From contig JAPLOH010000064.1 of assembly GCA_026400845.1 (NCBI GenBank), positions 41,574 through 73,613 of the forward strand: a DNA stretch of 32,040 nucleotides. Reading direction: 5' to 3'. Shown here one piece after another: positions 1-9,355 of this stretch; positions within the stretch are counted from its first letter, which is position 1, and every line of letters begins with the position of its first letter. Source of the stretch: Alphaproteobacteria bacterium. Lineage in GTDB: Bacteria; Pseudomonadota; Alphaproteobacteria; Acetobacterales; Acetobacteraceae. The notes below the pieces were generated by a model, which was not told the origin of the DNA, did not search any database, and saw only the letters and a program-made list of their open reading frames with translations. Both the position numbers and the translations under genes were made by a program.

Positions 1-20
1 CCAGCATCGGGGGTTGCATC

Positions 21-1592
21 ATGAGCCAGTCGTTCGGATCCTTTGGCCGTCGCGGCGTTCTCGCCGGCGGTACCGCCCTTTCGCTGTTCGGCGCCTCCGC
101 CGAGGCGGCCGGGCGCACCCGCTACATCACCGCCAACAACAACCCGTACGACATCCTCGATCCGCACCAGGTGTTCGATATCGGCCGCATCGCCATCCGG
201 CTGAACATGTATGACGCCCTGGTGCGCTGGGTGGATAATCCCCCGAAGCTCGAGATGTGGCTGGCCGAGAAGGTGGATATCTCCGCCGACGGGCTCGTCT
301 ACACCTTCACGCTCCGACCCGGCGTGAAGTTCCACGACGGCAGCCCGCTCACCGCGGATGACGTGGTCTATTCCATGGAGCGCATCCTCGGCATCAAGAA
401 GGGCGCCTACGGCCTGTTCGCCGACGTGGTGAAGCCCGGCACCACCAAGGCGGTCGACCCGCGGACGGTGCGCTTCACCCTCAACAAGCCCTTCGCGGTG
501 TTCCAGGCCGTGTTGTCTGAGCTGTGGGTGGTCAATTCCAAGGTGGTGAAGGCCCAGGAGAAGAACGGCGATTGGGGTGCCGAGTGGCTCACCCGCAACG
601 AGGCCGGCTCCGGCGGCTATCGCCTGCGCCGGTTTGACCCGGCGATCGGCTTCCAGGCCGAGCGCTTCGAGGGCCACTTCATGCCCTTCGGCAAGGGCGC
701 GGTGGATGACGCCGATTTCCGCGTCTCGATGGAAACCGCCACCCGCGTGCTCGGCATGATCAAGGGCGAGTTCACCACCACCGACGGCTATATGCCGGCC
801 GAGCAGGTGCAGCGGATGAAGGAGAGCGGCAACGTCTGGTTCAAGGAGGCGGAGAGCATCCGCACCTTCTATTTCATCATGAACCACGCCAAGGCGCCGA
901 TGAACGACGTCAATCTCCGGCGCGCCATCTCCTGCATGTTCGACTACGAGGGCTTCAACAACAACATCCTGGGCGGCACCGTCGTCCGCAATCCCGGCAT
1001 CATCCCCAACCCGATGTGGGGCGCGCCGAAGGACCTCAAGGGCTACAGCTACGATATCGACAAGGCGAAGTGGTATCTCTCCCAGGTGAAGGAGAAGCTG
1101 CGCACCATCCAGATCGGCGCCATGGCCGGCTATCCGCAATCCGAGCAGGCCGCCCAGATGCTGCAGGCCGGCGCCGCCAAGGCGGGGCTCGACATCAAGG
1201 TGGTCGCCGAGCCCTACACCACCATCGCCCCCAAACTCGACGACCCCGAGCGCGCGCATGACCTGATCCCGCTGTGGCGCAGCGCCTATTTCGCCGATCC
1301 GCATAACTGGACCGGATTCCTGTTCAATTCGCGGAACTTCAAATCGGGCAATGCCTCCTTCTACAAGAATCCACGCGTCGACGAACTGACCGACCAGGCC
1401 CTCGTCATCACCGACCAGGAGAAGCGCCGGCCGCTCTACGAGGAGGTCTCGCGCATCCTGGTCGAGGATGCGGTGGGGCTGTTCGTCAACAACACCAAGT
1501 TCTACGGCCCCTACGCCAAATCGGTGAAATCGGTCCGCTTCTGCCCGATCGGGGATACCCAGGACCTCCGGTGGATCGAAATGAACACCTGA
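21..1592 (+). CDS. ABC transporter substrate-binding protein, peptide/nickel (SBP_bac_5) family
   Basis: This is a periplasmic solute-binding protein of the DppA/OppA type, 523 aa, the usual length for the family. The N-terminus has a twin-arginine-like signal (GRRGVLAGGTALSLFG) ending near residue 30 at an AEA/AG site. The segment around residues 70-120 (LRPGVKFHDGSPLTADDVVYS) is the classic family-5 signature. It is the first visible gene of an operon with two permeases, two ATPases and an SDR, so it should deliver the ligand to that importer. Only 20 bases lie upstream, so the promoter is not visible, and the ribosome site (a run of G at 9-13) is weak. The ligand cannot be read from sequence: peptides are the family default, but many homologues bind sugars, opines or other small molecules. 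Confidence 0.93.
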   Translation: MSQSFGSFGRRGVLAGGTALSLFGASAEAAGRTRYITANNNPYDILDPHQVFDIGRIAIRLNMYDALVRWVDNPPKLEMWLAEKVDISADGLVYTFTLRPGVKFHDGSPLTADDVVYSMERILGIKKGAYGLFADVVKPGTTKAVDPRTVRFTLNKPFAVFQAVLSELWVVNSKVVKAQEKNGDWGAEWLTRNEAGSGGYRLRRFDPAIGFQAERFEGHFMPFGKGAVDDADFRVSMETATRVLGMIKGEFTTTDGYMPAEQVQRMKESGNVWFKEAESIRTFYFIMNHAKAPMNDVNLRRAISCMFDYEGFNNNILGGTVVRNPGIIPNPMWGAPKDLKGYSYDIDKAKWYLSQVKEKLRTIQIGAMAGYPQSEQAAQMLQAGAAKAGLDIKVVAEPYTTIAPKLDDPERAHDLIPLWRSAYFADPHNWTGFLFNSRNFKSGNASFYKNPRVDELTDQALVITDQEKRRPLYEEVSRILVEDAVGLFVNNTKFYGPYAKSVKSVRFCPIGDTQDLRWIEMNT

Positions 1593-1598
1593 TCGTCG

Positions 1599-2600
1599 AT
1601 GCGCCTGCTCGCGTTGGCATTGCGGCGGTTCCTCTGGATGCCGCCGACTTTGCTTGGCCTGACACTGATCGTCTTCTCGGTCTCGCATATCATCCCGGCC
1701 GACCCCGCGCGGGTATTGGCCGGGGAGAACGCGCCGGTCGAGCAGGTCGAAGCGCTCCGGCGCAAATATGGGCTCGACAAACCGCTGCCCGAGCAATTCG
1801 TCCGCTACGTTACTGACGTCGTCGGCGGCAACATGGGCCAGAGCCTCTACACCCAGCGGCAAGTGGCGAGCGATCTGGTCGAACGGCTTCCGGCGACGTT
1901 CGAACTCGCGCTGTTCGCCATCACGCTGGCCGTGCTGGTCGGCCTCCCGCTCGGGGTGGTCTCGGCACTCTACCGCAACACCTGGCTTGATCACGCCGTC
2001 CGCCTCGTCACCATCGCGGGACTCGCGATGGCGGCGTTCTGGCTCGCGATCCTGCTGCAACTGCTGTTCTCGATGCAGTGGAACCTCACCCCGGTGCAGG
2101 GCCGCATCGATGGCTGGGGGCCGGACCCGATCACCGGGTTCTACACCGTGGACGCCCTCATCCGCGGCGATTTCGCAACGCTTGCGACCTCCTTGCGCTA
2201 CCTTTTTTTGCCGATGATCACGCTCGCCATCCCCGCCATGGCGACCATCGTGCGCTTCACCCGCGCCGGGGTGCTGAACGTGATGAACAGCAATTTCGTG
2301 TTCTACCAGGCCGCCATGGGGCTGCCCCGGCGGGTGGTGATCTGGAAATACATTTTGCGCGCCGCCCTTATCGGCACCCTCACCCAGATCGGCCTGGTGT
2401 TCGGCAACCTGCTCGCCGGCGCGGTGGTGGTGGAAACGGTGTTCTCCTGGCCGGGCCTCGGCACCTATGCCTACAACTCCATCCTGCAATCCGACTACAA
2501 CGCCATCATGGGGTTCACCTTGTTCACCGGCGCGGTCTTCATCGGCATGAACCTCCTGGTCGATATAGCCCAGGCCGTGCTGGACCCGCGTAGCCGATGA
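1599..2600 (+). CDS. ABC transporter permease, DppB/OppB type
   Basis: Inner-membrane permease of 333 aa, normal for the DppB family. An N-terminal membrane helix (residues about 8-30) is followed by the periplasmic segment typical of DppB. About five further hydrophobic helices carry the cytoplasmic EAA-like coupling loop near residues 240-265 (YQAAMGLPRRVVIWKYILR), which docks on the ATPases. It starts 6 bases after the binding-protein stop and overlaps the next permease by four bases (ATGA), so co-translation is likely. It should pair with the downstream DppC-type protein to form the translocation channel. Confidence 0.93.
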   Translation: MRLLALALRRFLWMPPTLLGLTLIVFSVSHIIPADPARVLAGENAPVEQVEALRRKYGLDKPLPEQFVRYVTDVVGGNMGQSLYTQRQVASDLVERLPATFELALFAITLAVLVGLPLGVVSALYRNTWLDHAVRLVTIAGLAMAAFWLAILLQLLFSMQWNLTPVQGRIDGWGPDPITGFYTVDALIRGDFATLATSLRYLFLPMITLAIPAMATIVRFTRAGVLNVMNSNFVFYQAAMGLPRRVVIWKYILRAALIGTLTQIGLVFGNLLAGAVVVETVFSWPGLGTYAYNSILQSDYNAIMGFTLFTGAVFIGMNLLVDIAQAVLDPRSR

Positions 2601-3436
2601 AGACGCTCCGCCGCCTCGCCCGCGACCGCGCTTTGGTCACCGGCATGGTGATCGTTTCGCTTCTGGTGCTCGCCGCCATCTTCGCCACCCCCTTGTCCAA
2701 CTTCCCCGGCCACGTCACCGGGTTCGACCCCGCCTTTCGCCTCAAGCCGCCCGGCGAGGTGTTCTGGCTCGGCACCGACCGCATGGGGGCGGACCTCTAT
2801 TCCCGCCTGCTGTTCGGCGCGAGGCTGACCATCCTGATCTCCATCAGCGCCACCGCCGTCGCCGTGCTGATCGGCGTGCCGATGGGGCTGGTGGCCGGGT
2901 ATTTCGACCGCTGGTACAGCGACCTCCTGATGCGCGTCTCCGACGTGTTCCTTGCCGTTCCCCAAATCGTGCTGGCGATTGCGATTGCGCAGACCCTGGG
3001 GCCGGCGATCCAGAACGTCATCCTCGCCCTCTCCGCCACCTATTGGCCGTTCTGGGCACGCATCGTCTACGCCGAGACCCGCTCGCTCCGGAACGAGGTG
3101 TTCATCGAGGCCGCCATCGCCATGGGCGCCTCGCCGCTGCGGGTGATGGTGCTTCACGTGCTGCCCTCCATCGCCTCGTCGATCATCGTGCGCACCACCA
3201 TCGGCATGGGCGCCACCATCCTCGCCGCCGCGTCGCTCGGCTTCCTCGGCCTCGGCGCCCCGCCGCCGACCCCGGAATGGGGCCGGATGATCGCCGAAAG
3301 CCGCGAATTCCTGCCCCAGGCCTGGTGGTATGCCACCGCGCCGGGTATCGCCATTCTCCTCGTCGTCATGGGCTTCAACCTCCTCGGCGACGGGCTGCGC
3401 GACGCGATCGACCCCAGGATCCGCCGTGGCTCCTGA
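2597..3436 (+). CDS. ABC transporter permease, DppC/OppC type
   Basis: Second inner-membrane permease of the importer, 279 aa, as expected for DppC. The first helix (residues about 13-32) is followed by the short periplasmic stretch containing FWLGTDRMGADLYSRLL, a hallmark of the DppC family. The EAA loop EAAIAMGASPLRVMVLHVLP lies near residues 175-195. The start overlaps the previous stop (ATGA), and its own 3' end is overlapped by the GTG start of the first ATPase. It heterodimerises with the upstream permease. Confidence 0.93.
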   Translation: MKTLRRLARDRALVTGMVIVSLLVLAAIFATPLSNFPGHVTGFDPAFRLKPPGEVFWLGTDRMGADLYSRLLFGARLTILISISATAVAVLIGVPMGLVAGYFDRWYSDLLMRVSDVFLAVPQIVLAIAIAQTLGPAIQNVILALSATYWPFWARIVYAETRSLRNEVFIEAAIAMGASPLRVMVLHVLPSIASSIIVRTTIGMGATILAAASLGFLGLGAPPPTPEWGRMIAESREFLPQAWWYATAPGIAILLVVMGFNLLGDGLRDAIDPRIRRGS

Positions 3437-4417
3437 CCTCCTCTCCGTCCGCGACCTCACCGTCGGCTTCGCCACCGAAAACGGCATCGCCCGCGTGCTT
3501 GACCATGTCAGCTTCGCCATGCGGCCGGGCGAAATCATGGGCCTGGTCGGCGAAAGCGGCTGCGGCAAAACCACCCTTGCTCGCGCTATCCTCGGCGTGC
3601 TGCCCGAAAGCGCGGGCATCGACAGCGGAGCCATCACCTTCGGCACCACCAACCTGCTCGGCGCCGACACGCAAGCCATCCGCGGGCGGGACATCACCTT
3701 CATCCCGCAGGACCCTTTCGGCTCCTTCAGCCCGCTGTTCACCGTCGGTGACCAGATGGCGGAGTTGATGCGTTGGAAATCCCCCGAGCGCGCTGCCGGC
3801 GAACGCGGCTACAAGCGCGAACGCCGGCGCAATGATGCCGCCCGAATTATCGCGGCGCTGAAAGCGGTGCAACTGCCGGATGCCGAGCGCCTTCTCCGCA
3901 AATATCCCCACGAACTCTCCGGCGGCCAGCGCCAGCGGGTGATGATCGCCATGGCCCTGCTGCCGGAACCCCGCCTCGTCATCGCCGACGAACCCACCAC
4001 GGCGCTTGACGTCACCATCCAGGCGCAGATCCTCAAGCTGCTGCGCGAACTCGCCACCGAGCGCGGCGCCTCGGTGCTGTTCACCACCCATGATCTCGGC
4101 ACCGCCTGGGAAATCTGCGACCGCATCACCGTGATGTATGCCGGCCAGGAGGCCGAAACCGCCGAGGTCGCCGACTTCTTCAGCCGCCCCCGCCACCCCT
4201 ATACCGCGATGCTGCTGGCGAGCTTGCCCACCCAGGGCTCGGCGCTGAAGGGCATCCCCGGCGACGTGCCGAGCCCCTTCACCCCGCCGCCCGGCTGCCG
4301 TTTCCACCCCCGCTGCCCCCGCGCCAGCGAGATCTGCCGGGCCAGCCATAACGAGACCGCCGAACCGGCGCCGGGCCATCACGTGCGCTGCCATCATCCG
4401 CATCTCTGGCCCGCCGC

Positions 4418-4421
<4 letters not shown>
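3426..4421 (+). CDS. ABC transporter ATP-binding protein, DppD/OppD type
   Basis: Cytoplasmic ATPase subunit of 331 aa if started at the GTG at 3426, where homology begins ([15 protein letters not shown]). An in-frame ATG at 3330 would add 32 residues that lie wholly inside the permease gene and do not look like ABC sequence, so I prefer the GTG. The Walker A (GESGCGKTT, residues 42-50), signature LSGGQRQ (about 164-170), Walker B (LVIADEP, near 188) and switch His (TTHD) are all present. The C-terminal oligopeptide-transporter extension contains GCRFHPRCP, whose cysteines are typical of DppD-type subunits. The 3' end overlaps the second ATPase by ATGA. Confidence 0.92.
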
Positions 4422-5385
<964 letters not shown>

Positions 5386-5389
<4 letters not shown>

Positions 5390-6144
5390 ATAAAGTTGCC
5401 CCCCAGAAAGTCGCCATCGTCACCGGCGGCGCCCGGGGCATCGGCCGCGGCTGCGCCCATGCCCTGGCGGAGAAGGGCCTCGATATCGCCATCGTCGACC
5501 TGCTCCCCGCCGAAGCCGAACGCACCATCGGCGAACTCACCGCCATGGGCCGCGTCGCCCGCTTCTATGAAGCCGATGTCGCCGATCACGCCCGCGCCCG
5601 CACGGTGGTGCAGCAAATCGCCGCCGATTTCGGGCGCATCGACGTGCTGGTGAACAATGCCGGCCGCGGCAACCCCAAGGGCATCCTGGACATCACCGAG
5701 GAGGAATTCGATCGCACCATCGATGTGAACCTCAAATCCTGCTTCAACTTCATCCAGCCCACCGTCCCCGTGATGCGCGCCGGCGGCGGCGGCCGCATCG
5801 TCTCGATGTCCTCCCTCAACGCCCATTCCGGCGGCGTCACCGCGGCGGTGTCGAAATTCTCCTACGCCGCCGCCAAGGCCGGCATCATCGGCCTCACCCG
5901 CGCTTTGGCGAAGGAACTCGGCCCCGACATCGCCATCAACTGCGTCTGCCCCGGCGTGATCGAGACCGAGCTCGGCAACTCCCTCACCAAGGCGCGCGGC
6001 CCGGAACTGATGACCGGCATCGCCCTCGGCCGCCTCGGCACCCCCAAGGATGTCGCGGGCCTGGTCGCCTTCCTCGCCACCGTCGAGCCCAACTTCATCA
6101 CCGGGCAGGATTTCATCATCGACGGTTTCCAGTTCAAGGTGTGA
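5386..6144 (+). CDS. SDR family NAD(P)-dependent oxidoreductase
   Basis: Classical short-chain dehydrogenase of 252 aa. The dinucleotide motif TGGARGIG is at residues 13-20, NNAG at 90-93, the serine region MSSLNAHSG at 141-149, and the YxxxK pair is Y160/K164. An acidic residue after the second strand (IVDLLP) suggests preference for NAD(H). Substrate unknown; FabG-like annotations are common for such proteins but are not supported here. The start overlaps the stop of the DppF-type ATPase by ATGA, so it is translationally coupled to the importer and probably oxidises or reduces the imported compound or a breakdown product. It is the last gene of the operon. Confidence 0.9.
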
Positions 6145-6928
6145 ATTTTCCCGGAAATCCGATAATATTTTGATATCGTAACTAATATAACGCACGTCCG
6201 CGCCGCCATATGGCCGCCCAAAGCGAGGGCATCTGGCGGGCGCGAGCAGCGCCACAGCCATGGGGCGCGCCCATAGACCGGCCGCGGGGCCGCAAGGCGG
6301 AACCGGCTGAAGCGCAGCGACCAGGGGGCAGCGACCATCACGAAGACAAACTCCGAGTCTTCATCATCCGAGACCACATCCGCCGCTGCGGTGGTGCGCC
6401 GCCGCGTACACGCCTTGGCCGCGAAGGGGACAGACGCCCACGCGGCATCACCAGCCTCGCGTCCGGCAAGCAGGTGGAGCAACCAGGCAAGCATCCGCAT
6501 CGCCCCCCGCACCATCTCGGGTGCAAGGGCCTCCAGGCCAATTGGGAGGGTCGCGACTTTCATGGTTCCGTATATAGGACTGACGGAGCACATTTCCAAC
6601 TTATTTTTCCTCATTAAGAGAAAAATATCTTTAACCATAGCCCGAGACACGCGCCTGAAGGTCGGTTGAAATGCGACCCATCGCCGAACCCGACCTCGAA
6701 GGCGATCCAGGCGAAGTTTCGGCCGATCAGGCACCAACCGGCTATTCAGCACGAAGGCGGAACAGGAGCCGGTCGTGGCTTCGTACTGCTTGCGGATGTA
6801 GCTGCGCGATACTCCCTGGCGGTGGGCGGACACTCAACGTCCTGCAGGATGGAACAGTGGGGTCGCGAGCCATAGTGCGCCGGGTCGTTCGCGGCCAGAA
6901 GACCGAGTCCGATATGAGCGCGGCGTGC
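6145..6928. other. gene-poor stretch with AT-rich patches
   Basis: No gene could be supported here. Right after the SDR stop is an AT-rich tract (6150-6192). Bases 6193-6540 are high GC with overlapping open frames on both strands but no recognisable protein. Bases 6545-6660 are again AT-rich and contain an imperfect hairpin. Bases 6661-6928 lead into an IS256 remnant without recognisable family sequence. A minus-strand frame beginning MKVATLPIGLEALAPEMVRG (ATG near 6563) is open but runs antisense into the SDR gene, so I do not call it. Confidence 0.5.
6602..6627. repeat. imperfect AT-rich hairpin
   Basis: The arms tattttt-c-ctc (6602-6612) and gagaaaaata (6618-6627) are complementary apart from one bulged C, with loop ATTAA. 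The T-rich and A-rich outer arms make it terminator-like in both directions, but no gene clearly ends here. It may belong to a mobile-element end or a decayed intergenic region. Confidence 0.35.
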
Positions 6929-7120
6929 AAGCGACGCGCCGATGTGGTCGGCATCTTCCCCAACGAGGGCTCCATCATCCGCCTGATTGGCGCCGTGCTG
7001 CTCGAGGCCAACGACGAATGGCAGCTCCAGCACCGCTACATGCAGACCGAACCGATGGCAGAAATCATGGCACCCACCATCCACGCCGCGCCAAAACAGA
7101 TTGCCACCATGGCCGCATGA
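6929..7120 (+). pseudogene. IS256-family transposase, C-terminal fragment
   Basis: From AAG at 6929 the plus strand encodes about 63 residues that match the C-terminus of IS256 (mutator-type) transposases: KRRADVVGIFPNEGSIIRLI, then GAVLLEANDEWQLQHRYM, ending ATMAA and TGA at 7118-7120. The catalytic DDE residues and everything upstream of the KRR motif are missing. The frame extends upstream to 6671, but that part does not look like transposase. This is the 3' stub of a lost element and is followed by a probable right terminal repeat at 7151-7174. Confidence 0.85.
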
Positions 7121-7150
7121 TCCATGGCCACTACAAAAGACACCCAAATT

Positions 7151-7174
7151 TCCACCACGTTGACGGGCGCGACC
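7151..7174. repeat. probable right terminal inverted repeat of the IS256 remnant
   Basis: Read on the minus strand from 7174 the sequence is ggtcgcgcccgtcaacgtgg (then tgga). The first ten bases match ggtcgtgccc at 13909-13918, upstream of the other IS256 fragment, at nine of ten positions, and both are followed within a few bases by GTGGTGG. It lies about 30 bases beyond the transposase stop, where an IS256 right end is expected. Confidence 0.55.
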
Positions 7175-7276
7175 CCTCTCTTTGGTGGCAAATCAAAATG
7201 GTCAGCGCTACCCGAATGTCGCATCGGTACGTCAGCGTACGCCTCTGCACGCGCCGCCAGTGGCGCGCCCGACCCC

Positions 7277-8005
7277 CTACTGGGCCAGCCACCCCCCATC
7301 GATCACCAACTCAGACCCGGTGACAAACGACGCCTCATCGGACGCCAGATACAAGACCCCATAAGCGACATCGATCGGCACACCAATCCGCCGCATCGGT
7401 GTCTGCGCAACCGCAAGCGCTCGAGTATTGCCATTGGTGCCATTCAGCATCGGCGGCAAATACCCCGGCTGCACGGAATTCACCCGCACCCCGTGCGGCC
7501 CATAGCGCACCGCGGCGGCCTTGGAATAGATCCGTACCGCTCCCTTGGATGCGTGGTAACCGGGATGCCCACCATCGCTGCCGACAAAGCCGTTGATCGA
7601 CGAGATGTTGATGATCGACCCTCCACCGGTTTTCATCATCTCAGCCGCCGCCAGCTTGGTGCCCAGGAACACCGAGGTCTGGTTGACCGCGATCAGTCGG
7701 TTCCAGCCTTCGATGCTGTCGGGGTCACCGACTGCGCTGCCGGAGATACCCGCATTATTCACCAGCACGTCGATCCGGCCGTATGCCGCCAGCGTCGCGG
7801 CGATCAGGGCCTGCGAAACGTCGATCTTTTGGAACATTGCCGTTCCGCCGGTGGTGCAGATATCGGCTACCACCGCCGCGCCGAGTTCGGGCAGGATATC
7901 GGCCACCACGACCTTCGCCCCCTCGCGCGCGAACAATCGCACCTCGGCCTCACCCATCCCATGGGCACCACCAGTGACAATCGCCACCTTTCCGTGCAGG
8001 CGCAT
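7277..8005 (-). CDS. SDR family oxidoreductase
   Basis: Short-chain dehydrogenase of 242 aa. I start it at the ATG at 8003-8005 (MRLHGKVAIVTGG), which has a GAAGGG-type ribosome site just upstream; a longer frame to 8143 adds 46 residues with no SDR character. The motifs are TGGAHGMG (residues 11-18), NNAG (83-86), the serine region ISSINGF (134-140) and YHASK with Y150/K154. An acidic residue at the end of the second strand (VVADIL) suggests NAD. Compared with relatives the region after DVSQ (about residue 62) looks some eight residues short, in the helix before GRIDVLVNNAG. It stands alone, divergent from the DinB-like gene; substrate unknown. Confidence 0.88.
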   Translation of the reverse strand: MRLHGKVAIVTGGAHGMGEAEVRLFAREGAKVVVADILPELGAAVVADICTTGGTAMFQKIDVSQALIAATLAAYGRIDVLVNNAGISGSAVGDPDSIEGWNRLIAVNQTSVFLGTKLAAAEMMKTGGGSIINISSINGFVGSDGGHPGYHASKGAVRIYSKAAAVRYGPHGVRVNSVQPGYLPPMLNGTNGNTRALAVAQTPMRRIGVPIDVAYGVLYLASDEASFVTGSELVIDGGWLAQ

Positions 8006-8259
8006 TCTACGTATCCCTTCTGAAGGTCGCCGGGTTTCCCCGGATGTAAGGCCGTCGTGACCGCGACGAAGGTACGATAGCCATCTATCCAGAGCCGGGG
8101 CAACGGGGCCGTCGCGTGTGAGCGACGGAGGTACAAGTCGCAAAGAGTACGGGCCGGCATCGATTCCGCTGCAAGGCCTGTGGTAGGCTTGCTTGAATGG
8201 GGCCGGAATGTCGTGCCGGCCCTCATGTTGTCCGTTCGCGCATGGTAGAGGTAAGTGTC

Positions 8260-9072
8260 ATGACCCAGCAGATCAAGGATTTCAGCGACGAGGTCGAGGA
8301 GCTTGCCTCGTGCCTCATGACCATGCCGGCGAATGCTTGGACAGCGGCGACCGGGTTCAAGGATTGGACGCCAGAGGACGTGGTGCAGCACCTGCACCAT
8401 AGCGATCTGATGGCAATGGCTTCGGCCGATGGCGTCGAGGCCTTCGCAGCCTTTCGCGCCGACATGCAGGCGATGCGTGATCGCGGAATGACCAACGTGG
8501 AGGCGACCCGCGTGCGGCTGGGCAATCCACAGGGGCTTCAATTGCTGGAACTGTGGCGGCGCACTGCGCTGGTTCTGTGCGAGCGGTTGTCGTTGCTTGC
8601 GCCCGAGACGCGGATGCCCTGGGCTGGACCCGGGATGGGGCTGCGCATGTTTGCCACCGCCCGGCAGATGGAAACCTGGTCGCATGGACAGGCGATCTAT
8701 GACCTGCTTGGCATGGAGCGGCCTGCTGCCTCACCACGGCTGCGCAACATCGCCGAAATCGGCGTTCGCACATTTGGTTGGACGTTCAAGAACCGGACGC
8801 AGGAGCCGCCGGGGCCGCAGCCCGAGGTGCGGCTGGAGACGCCGTTTGGAGAACCCTGGGTCTGGATCGGCGAAGGTGGGTTCGTGGTGGGCGGAGTCAT
8901 CCAGTTCTGCCAGGTGGTAACGCAAACCCGGAATGTCGCCGACACCCAGCTGCGGGTGGAAGGTGAAGCGGCCCGGGAATGGATGGCGCTGGCGCAGTGC
9001 TTTGCCGGGCCTCCGGAGATGCCGCCGAAGCCTGGCGCACGCGTCCAGTCCGTGCGACGTTGGGGCGGCTGA
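8260..9072 (+). CDS. TIGR03084-type DinB/maleylpyruvate-isomerase-fold protein
   Basis: A 270-aa protein resembling the TIGR03084 family, whose N-terminal half adopts the DinB/MDMPI four-helix fold. The family's metal-binding residues appear conserved: histidines in VVQHLHHSD (residues 42-49) and E138/H142 in METWSHGQAIYDLLG. A beta-rich C-terminal domain carries LETPFGEPWVWIGEG. The fold is used by mycothiol-, glutathione- and other thiol-dependent enzymes, but the reaction of this family is not established. I chose the ATG at 8260 because it is preceded by GAGGTAAG at good spacing and starts the conserved helix (MTQQIKDF). ATGs at 8197 and 8242 are possible but less likely. It is divergent from the SDR gene, with a 254-base region between them. 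Confidence 0.85.
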   Translation: MTQQIKDFSDEVEELASCLMTMPANAWTAATGFKDWTPEDVVQHLHHSDLMAMASADGVEAFAAFRADMQAMRDRGMTNVEATRVRLGNPQGLQLLELWRRTALVLCERLSLLAPETRMPWAGPGMGLRMFATARQMETWSHGQAIYDLLGMERPAASPRLRNIAEIGVRTFGWTFKNRTQEPPGPQPEVRLETPFGEPWVWIGEGGFVVGGVIQFCQVVTQTRNVADTQLRVEGEAAREWMALAQCFAGPPEMPPKPGARVQSVRRWGG

Positions 9073-9355
9073 TCCGGCTGTCGATCTCCCTGCTACGGCT
9101 CGCCTCGACGACCAGTATGGCGCCGCCACACGAGCGGGACCGAGGCGTCCAGCATTTGTGGATGCCTCAACATCTGATGCAGTGGGGCGATGACGAGTGC
9201 GATATCTGCAAGATTGAAGGTTATCTTCAGGAACTGCGAGCGCGCTATCGCTGCACCCGCTGTCATGCAAAATCAGCCCGCTGTCCTGCCGGTCGCCACA
9301 CCCCGAACCGCCTTGAATATCGCCCGCACCTATGCCGACGAAGGCCGGGGTGGCC

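Noticed and set aside
2495-3742. 415-codon minus-strand open frame opposite the permease and ATPase genes
   Set aside because: Composition is typical of antisense shadow frames in GC-rich DNA (many His, Asp, Gly, Glu), and it lies opposite genes with clear motifs.
5862-6563. Long minus-strand open frame beginning MKVATLPIGLEALAPEMVRG
   Set aside because: It runs antisense deep into a well-supported SDR gene, has no recognisable domain, and high GC makes such shadow frames common.
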